Origin: Nymphaea colorata
Taxonomy: Eukaryota; Streptophyta; Magnoliopsida; Nymphaeales; Nymphaeaceae
Length of the DNA: 53,437 nt
Direction of reading: 5' to 3'
Assembly (NCBI RefSeq): GCF_008831285.2
Contig: NW_022205005.1
Location: forward strand, 1-53,437
The notes under the pieces were generated by a model. The model ran no database searches. It had not been told where the DNA came from and worked only from the letters and a program-made list of their open reading frames with translations. How positions within the stretch are numbered: the stretch's first letter is position 1; each line of letters opens with the position of its first letter. Shown here piece after piece: positions 47,451 to 53,437 of the stretch. The translations under genes and the position numbers were made by a program.

Positions 47451-48057
47451 TCACTCCTGTCCTTCACGGCCGCCTCTTCTTCTGCCCTCACGCTTGGGAG
47501 CTTCAGCCTTGGGAGCTTCTTCTTGCTTGGGAGCCTCAACAGCAGCTTTCTCTTCCTTCTTTTCTTCTCTTGGCTCTCTGGGTTTTCTGTCGGGTCTGTC
47601 TCCTCTGTTTTCTCTGGGTCTTCTCTTTCCTCCCTTGGCGTCCTTGCGGGCGACCTCAGCAGCCTTGATTTCAAGGTTGGCACTGATGGAGGTGGCGAAA
47701 TCGTCTCCAAATCTTCTCTTGATCATCTCTGCAGTTTCGCTGTCGACGGTGACCTAAATGGAGAGGTGATACCTTGTTAATGTTGATTTCGGACTCCTTG
47801 GGGACCCAATCAAGTCTGCGTTCTCTTTCTTCTTCTTGGACCTTGAGCGAAATGCCCTTGACTGGTCCACGTTGGATTCTCTTGACGAGATGGGTGGCGA
47901 ATCCTGCGATCTTATTTCTGAGGGACTTGGTGGGGACCTTGGCGACCTCAGAGAGAATCTTTTTGTTGATGTGGAAGTCGTTGGTGAGCTTTTGGTAGTG
48001 TCTTTCGAGCAAGACCTTGGCGGCACGCTTTACGGTTTTTGTTCTAACTCGGCCCAT
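47451..48057 (-). CDS. RPS17: 40S ribosomal protein eS17 with extended C-terminus, 195 aa, one intron
   Basis: ATG at 48057 to TGA (complement of 47451-47453). The first ~125 residues match eS17: [49 protein letters not shown] and [18 protein letters not shown] 19-nt intron (47754-47772) restores [20 protein letters not shown]. Human eS17 has 135 residues; here about 65 extra residues follow, rich in Lys, Arg, Glu, Pro and Ala ([37 protein letters not shown]). GC-rich codons and an intact frame suggest a well-expressed gene. The added tail may be exposed on the ribosome surface. Confidence 0.95.
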
Positions 48058-48350
48058 GAGTGGTTCAAAATATACAAATATTTATTAAATACAAAATAAT
48101 ATTCATTTTATTTATATTCACGTGGACTTTTTGGAAGGGATTGGAGAGAAAGGAAGAGATAGGAAAGAGAGGGATGATGCTGGATGAAGGAATCGTCGAA
48201 TTGTGGAAGATATCTTTTTGATATTTTTAGGAAGAATTGACTATTTTTATTGGCTATTCTTGTTGAACGTCCCATAATAATTTAGGTACCTATATATATG
48301 ACCTTATCTAAAAATGTGGCCCTTATTGGTTCCACTTAATAATTATAATT
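48058..48350. promoter_or_regulatory. Divergent promoter region
   Basis: AT-rich spacer between the eS17 and ROMO1-like starts; both are expected to be strongly expressed. No specific element identified. Confidence 0.4.
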
Positions 48351-48782
48351 ATGTCATCTGATTCGAGTGCCATATCTGCAGACATAAGTCTTGCCCACGA
48401 CCCCTACGAGCGCGCCCTCCAGCACTAAAAGTTCAAGAACAACCTGATTCCCTTCGACAACTCCTCCAAGTTCGCCCGTAAGGTGGCCAAGTTCAAAGGG
48501 ATGATGCAAAACGCCAAGAACAATGCCCTCCAGGGCGCCATGATGGGATTCATGATCGGCGGACTGTTCGGCTTCGCCCTCGGATGCTACTCTGCAGTCC
48601 AGACCAGGAGGTTCATGGCCATCCCCATCTCAACTCTCATCAGTGGATGCTCCTTCGGCTTCCTCCTCGGATGCGGATCCGCCATCAGAACAGACGAACT
48701 GATCGCATACCAGAACAACATTCAATTGGCTGAAGGAGAGTGGAGGAATGCATACAATTTTAACTCTTCCCATGAAATATGA
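48351..48782 (+). CDS. ROMO1: ROMO1/Mgr2-like mitochondrial inner-membrane protein, 143 aa
   Basis: Single exon from ATG 48351 to TGA 48780-48782. Two glycine-zipper membrane helices, ALQGAMMGFMIGGLFGFALG and STLISGCSFGFLLGCGSAIR, flank a short basic loop (QTRRFMAIP). This is the ROMO1/Mgr2 architecture; Mgr2 acts at the lateral gate of the TIM23 import channel and ROMO1 in inner-membrane dynamics. The human and yeast proteins are about 80-110 residues; here ~60 N-terminal residues precede the first helix and a ~25-residue polar tail follows the second. No cleavable presequence is obvious. Confidence 0.8.
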
Positions 48783-48988
48783 TCGCAAAGCTTATATATT
48801 TAACTTACGATACCACATCCATACCAACCTAAAAGTCATATACTTTTATCATCAGATTGATGATTGGTAAAGATAGGGTATTATGATGTTAAAAGGAAAA
48901 GAGGTATCTGGGTTCATAAAAAGCTTATAGTTTATCTTCTATCAGGAGTCAAATAATTGCTTTGATGATCATAATCATAGTTTCAATA

Positions 48989-49363
48989 TCAAAATTTATT
49001 GGAAACCCTTCCTTCAAAGTTCTAATGTTTCTCGAGTACTTTCTGCGTCTGCAATTTAATTTTTTCTTTTTCTGAGGTTTGTTTTGACATTTATTTAACA
49101 AGGGTATCGAACTCCTATCTAAGCACTTTCATGGTCTTCTGGGTCTCTTCTCTAACCTTTTCAGTATTTTATAGTTGATTTTGAAGCAATTTTTTCAATT
49201 TTTTATTCTCTTCCTTCACCTCCTTATATTTGATTGCCTTTTTCATGAGGGAATCGATGCTACTCGCATGAATGGACGTATCTCTCTGATTCCAATCGTA
49301 ATTGGCGAGGGTGTTTTCCAAAATGCTAATTTTAGCTTGCTGTTGTTGATATTCCCTCATCAT
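48989..49363 (-). CDS. Coiled-coil protein, 124 aa or longer
   Basis: ATG at 49363 to TGA (complement of 48989-48991). Gln/Lys/Glu/Leu heptads over most of the length (EYQQQQAKISILENTLANYD; EVKEENKKLKKLLQNQLQNT). Coding-like sequence continues upstream to about 49600 but is separated by TGA codons in frame, so an unrecognised intron or frame break may hide a longer N-terminus. Not recognised. Confidence 0.55.
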
Positions 49364-49750
49364 CTCTTCAGCTAGGCATAGCCGAGATCTTTATAGGTTG
49401 GCGGAGTACTGTTGTGGTGGAGCTGGACGGCAAATATGTCTTCAGCTATTTCATGCAGTTGGTATTACTATGAAGTTACGTTCAAAACTCTTTCGACTTC
49501 TGATTCCTTGCTGTTAAGGAACGGGTACGATGTTGTTGCTGGTTGTCAGCAGGGGTAGTAGGATGTATACTTCTCGCATCTTTTCTAATTGGCAGCTATT
49601 GAGGCTGGTTCAAATGAAATTATAATTTTATCTATATTCGTAAATGGTTTTCGATTGGGAGGTGCAGTGAGGGAAGGGTTTGGAGGTGTGGTTTGCAAAT
49701 GATGTGCACTCTTTAAGAGTGTAGTCTATATTATTGATAAAAATATAGAT

Positions 49751-49945
49751 ATGAATAGCCTTAGACATGCTGCGAAAAGTCATCAAGAAAATATCGATGA
49801 AGTGCCACTGTTTCAGAATGATAAGGAAGATGCAGTTCCGATGGATTCTAATGCCACTCGTGAGGCAGGTCGGCTCAAGAGGTCGAGACATGGACTGCTT
49901 TATAAAAGATAACATATGGAAAACTGTTGCTTTCCTACCTCATGA
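49751..49945 (+). CDS. Possible small protein, 64 aa
   Basis: ATG 49751 after an AT-rich spacer, TGA 49943-49945. Codons are strongly G-first (MNSLRHAAKSHQENIDEVPL and on), which looks coding. It ends in a short Cys-containing tail. Two other plus-strand frames continue past the stop, so the real C-terminus may be longer. It overlaps the candidate minus-strand gene, and both cannot be fully right. Confidence 0.35.
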
Positions 49946-50396
49946 ATAATTTGGATGTGAATTGCCTCTTCCTGGACCATTTGTCCTCCCTTGTGGATCG
50001 ATCTATCAAAGAGGCGAATATTTTCCATCGGAAGATGGTCCTCCAGCACAGAACTCCCAGCCTCGTTGCAGCTCACGTGCTTAGGCATCACGCCCAAAAG
50101 CGATCCCATCAGGCCCTCCAAAGTTTGCCTGAGGTCGGTCGGCCTTGCCTGATAGCGGTGGGCTAAGATTGTGGATAAAAGGTAGCGAAATTAGATTATA
50201 AGGAGTAGGAATTTCTTTGCAATTTGGTCTTTGCGGAGTAATCCCTGGAGCAGTTTGAAGAATTGAGTGACCATGGGTAGGTGGAGGAGTGGATGAGATT
50301 TGCTGCGATAGGCTGGAAAGAACTAACGATTCTTTCGACTCTGGCGAGGATAATTAGGAAGAAGCCTTTGGGAAGGAGGACAAAGGGAGGAATCAT
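49813..50396 (-). CDS. Candidate unknown protein, about 194 aa, one frame break
   Basis: ATG at 50396, next to an AT-rich spacer, with a -1 break near 50275. A long open frame then runs to TGA (complement of 49813-49815). The product has an N-terminal hydrophobic stretch, a Leu/Ile-rich middle (FFKLLQGLLRKDQIAKKFLL) and a mixed region (RPTDLRQTLEGLMGSLLGVM). The opposite strand is also open here and almost equally coding-like, so strand choice is uncertain. Not recognised. Confidence 0.35.
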
Positions 50397-50622
50397 TTAA
50401 ATCAATGATAGACAGACCATTATGATTAATAACTTTCCATTATACCATCAGCCATCCTATCGAAAATACAGTTCGTTAATATTCACTTCCTCTTATAATG
50501 TCCATCTCAACATTTTACCATCAATCCACACCCTATTATACATCTCCATTCATTTCCCCAAGCATACGGTATTTCTGTTGAATCTGCACCATTTTATTGT
50601 CTTATTGCGAGATATATAACTA

Positions 50623-51509
50623 ATGTCCATATATTCCGGTTTCGCAACCCGCTTCCAAGAGTAGGCCTACGACAACTGCATCGACTCTCTCCTCTACATC
50701 CTCCAGAAGAGAATAATAAAGTTCTACCAGGGCGACACCGCGACGAGGAGAAGTTCGTCACCCTCGTGCTCAAACTGCACCAGCAGATGCGCAACATGGA
50801 GAAGAGCAAATACCTCGACCCAAAAGCTCACTCTCAGTCAATTAACTGATCAAGTTCATGACCACAACCAACAGATCATGGCCAATGGCAATAACAGTAA
50901 CGTCAAATCAAAGGTATCAGAGCCTGCTTAAGTGCTATAACCTAAACCGTCTCTGCCCTAAATCGCAATAGAGAAGAAGAAATCCACTCTGTGGGTATAG
51001 CGGAAACCGGCAGAAGCGGATATGGCTCCAATAAGACTCAAACTGAGCAGGAAGTGCAGACTATGGGCACCATCAATAAAAACGGAAACAACTCTGCCTC
51101 AAAAGATAGGGCGGGATTCAGAAGGACCAACTACCAGCCTCCAAATACTCGAGCTTTCAACTTCAAAAATTCCTCAAGATCTAAGCTTTCGGCCGAAAAG
51201 AGAGAATAGCGATACTTGGGAGTTTTCGATGAGAAATAGCCAAAGAAACGAGCCATGAGCAACCATTTCAACATAAAACCGGTGGTTAATCAAAAATAGT
51301 CGATCTAAGGAGCTTAGCTAAGCCATCGTTTCCATAATCGGAAGAGCAGATCGATCTCCCGCGTTAATAATGCGGACCTTATGACTGGCCCTGATGGCTA
51401 AGTGTCGGACATCATCAAGGATTATATCACAAAAGCAAAGAAAAGCTATATACGGGGGTATCGCATGAAGTAGGGCAAGGAAAGCATAGGAAAAGTCCAT
51501 GATTTTTGA
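50623..51509 (+). pseudogene. Unknown protein, about 296 aa, frame breaks
   Basis: ATG 50623 to TGA 51507-51509. The first ~70 residues are helical (FATRFQEQAYDNCIDSLLYI; after a break DEEKFVTLVLKLHQQMRN), then Asn/Gln/Pro-rich linker. A basic C-terminal half has SGYGSNKTQTEQEVQ, RRTNYQPPNTRAFNFKN and a helical tail (SDIIKDYITKAKKSYIRGYR). Frame changes occur near 50,739, 50,820 and 50,985; allowing four added bases the total is exactly 297 codons. No family recognised. Confidence 0.5.
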
Positions 51510-51729
51510 TAATATTCTTCTTTTGCTCAATTTTAAAACTATCCCAATCCCTCATCGATAAAAGACTACATACCATCGTTTGTAAGTCATCCCATCCTGC
51601 ATCAATTCTTCCCTCTCCCTATTTCCAAATTATATTTTCTGCCAAGTTCCACTTCTATGTATTGAGACTATAAAAGCGGGTGGCTTAGTTCTGCCTACTT
51701 ATATAATATTTGTGTTTGGTTGGGTATTG

Positions 51730-52860
51730 ATGAACAACTGGTTCGCGAAGAGCGAGTGCGTCTCCAACGTCGAAAAAGTGAGGGACTTCTACAACAAGGT
51801 CCTCCTGGACTTCCTCGAGAAGATCTACAAGGAGAATCGATTCAAGATGAGCGGAGGATTAGACGAGCAAAAAATCGACCAGCTCGGAGAGGTAACCCCA
51901 TACACACGCAGCAAATAAGAAACTACCTTAAAAAACCAAATATCCTCTTCCAGAAGTGCATCGACATGAGGGAGGGATCGAGTCGGCTCGAAGAGGCAAT
52001 CAAGAATGAGATCATCCATTAGCGCTACATCCCAGAACTCAAGATCGAGCACGAGGACGACAAAGATAATTACCTTTCTGTACCGCCAAAAGTACCCTCC
52101 ATCAGACGCAGACGTCAACGACCCTTCTGATAAATAGGAGGAATAGTACGAGGACGACCTTGCTGAATATGTTGATGCGCCTGAGATGACCCGTCGTCAC
52201 GATGACAAAAAGCGGGAGAATGAGGTTAAGCGGTAGGACAACGTGCTGGACTACCACGTGGCTAAGAGCGAGGTGAAGATAGAGGAGGGGGACAGCGAGT
52301 CGGAGGTGGATAAGAACGAGCTCACCATCAAGTAGTGCGAGCAGTCTCTCAACTGCATCGTAATGGGTAAGACTGTGGCGATGTAGGTACGGTTTCCATC
52401 ACATAGGCACTTTCAACGCCAATACCATCAAGCATAAGCCCAAGGAGGAGAAAACCTCCATCGAGCTGGACAACGTCTTCGTGAAGTGGCCCAGTGGAGA
52501 GACCTTTTTCGGCATGCTGAGCATGGAGGCCACCAAAATGGAAAAAGAAACTATTCGAAAAGATTTTCCGATGAAGAGAAGAAGTTCGGACCAGTGATGT
52601 TCCATACCTTATTAGCTTCTTTAGAGACAGTTTCTCAGTTTATTGAGGAATTTTTATAAAAAATGAGTGCTTTTAGTGAGAATTTCAAAAAGAATGAAAA
52701 ACCCTTTATAGCTATCTAAATAGAAATAACATAAAAAGGATGGACTATACCTCAGCACATTGAATCTGTGTCTAGTTTTGCTATACCTTTGATACTTTAA
52801 CTATCGTATGATAAGATTTGGATTGTCATCATTTATTACTCGAGCAAAGGTAGGAAATGA
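51730..52860 (+). pseudogene. Unknown acidic/helical protein, about 378 aa, frame breaks
   Basis: ATG 51730 to TGA 52858-52860. The N-terminus is helical (NNWFAKSECVSNVEKVRDFY; VLLDFLEKIYKEN). After a break in the A-run near 51,935 come NILFQKCIDMREGSSRLEEA and a highly acidic middle (EEQYEDDLAEYVDAPEM; EEGDSESEVDKNE). More breaks near 52,075, 52,395 and 52,560 precede KTSIELDNVFVKWPSGETFF and a C-terminal region (KFGPVMFHTLLASLETVSQF; PFIAIQIEITQKGWT). No family recognised. Its stop overlaps the next start. Confidence 0.5.
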
Positions 52861-53246
52861 AGCTAGTAGTATTTGTTTAGAATCTTTTTATGGGAATCAT
52901 TTGCGATTGTTTGCGCGGGAGGGTTGCGAACGCTGATGTGGGAAGCAACGGAGACATCCACGGAGTCGTTTAGCTTGAGGAAGATCGCCAACAAGCAGAA
53001 AATGCCTACCAAACCAAGGACAGGGAAGCAACCAAACTCAAGACTGTTACCGACAAAAAGGAGTTGTCTCCGGAGGAAGATGTCGAGCACACGATGAATA
53101 TGATGCTGCTCACAGTGGCAAGAGAACTGGAGAAATTTGAGGATATGGTGGAGGAACTCGAAGATGAAGATGAAGATGTGGAGGTGAATGAGGAGAAACT
53201 GGAGGGCTTTGAAGATGTGCTAGGGTAGAAATAGCAACAGTATTGA
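52857..53246 (+). CDS. Acidic protein with hydrophobic N-terminus, 129 aa
   Basis: ATG 52857 to TGA 53244-53246, clean frame. The first ~17 residues (MKLVVFVQNLFMGIICD) could be a signal peptide or anchor. The rest is very acidic (EKFEDMVEELEDEDEDVEVN). The start overlaps the previous stop by four bases (ATGA). This is unusual for nuclear genes, so it may instead be the C-terminus of the preceding gene, joined by a lost base or a 17-nt intron at 52850-52866. It ends only 92 bases before the right telomere. Confidence 0.55.
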
Positions 53247-53338
53247 TTTCTGAGATGGTTTTAGTCTTTAATTTTTCATATACTTTATGCTGAGATTAGT
53301 CATATATTGCTAGTAAGATATTTGGATTTAAAACTAAA

Positions 53339-53437
53339 GGGGTTGGGGTTGGGGTTGGGGTTGGGGTTGGGGTTGGGGTTGGGGTTGGGGTTGGGGTTGG
53401 GGTTGGGGTTGGGGTTGGGGTTGGGGTTGGGGTTGGG
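53339..53437. repeat. Right telomere, (GGGGTT)n
   Basis: Perfect GGGGTT repeats from 53339 to the end of the sequence, the complement of the left end. The window is therefore a telomere-to-telomere chromosome. Confidence 0.98.

Noticed and set aside
47427-47780. Plus-strand Ser/Leu-rich ORF
   Set aside because: Antisense of the charged tail of eS17.
1-53437. CRISPR arrays, prokaryotic operons, ribosome-binding sites, insertion sequences, tRNA or rRNA genes
   Set aside because: None seen. Telomeres, code, introns and eukaryotic ribosomal proteins show a ciliate nuclear chromosome, and no tRNA/rRNA signature was recognised by eye.

Overview
The window is a complete small linear chromosome. 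It begins with about 91 bases of CCCCAA repeats and ends with about 99 bases of GGGGTT repeats. Between them lie about 40 tightly packed genes. With the standard code almost every gene is shattered; reading TAA and TAG as Gln with TGA as the only stop gives long clean reading frames. Telomere type, code, short gene-dense format and tiny introns (15-22 nt, mostly 19-20) identify a macronuclear (somatic) chromosome of a ciliate, most likely oligohymenophorean. I cannot name the genus.

Left arm (0-32 kb): frames are almost all intact. Several genes share a ubiquitin theme: a small RING-finger protein, an arrestin-fold protein, a giant USP9X/FAF-like deubiquitinase with an EF-hand and a C-terminal zinc finger, and a protein with two ubiquitin-like folds. 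Around them are coiled-coil and Gln/Asn-rich proteins of unknown role, an E2F-partner (DP) transcription factor, a membrane protein, a PH-like protein and a ZNF706/4F5-type zinc protein.

Middle (32-44 kb): a coiled-coil protein, ribosomal protein uS12/RPS23, a tandem PH-like protein, a DPY30-motif protein, an F-BAR-like coiled-coil protein, a FAM166/CIMIP2-like ciliary microtubule inner protein, a membrane-anchored coiled-coil protein and a leucine-rich-repeat plus IQ-motif protein. Several look like cilium or cortex proteins. Many of these frames are interrupted by one-base losses (-1 shifts) while the ribosomal gene is clean.

Right arm (44-53 kb): an Aurora-like kinase, ribosomal protein eS17/RPS17 with a long charged tail, a ROMO1/Mgr2 inner-mitochondrial-membrane protein and several unknown genes up to 92 bases from the right telomere. 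Frame breaks recur in the non-housekeeping genes.

Translations were done by hand. Start codons of unknown genes, exact positions of frame breaks and some splice sites are estimates.
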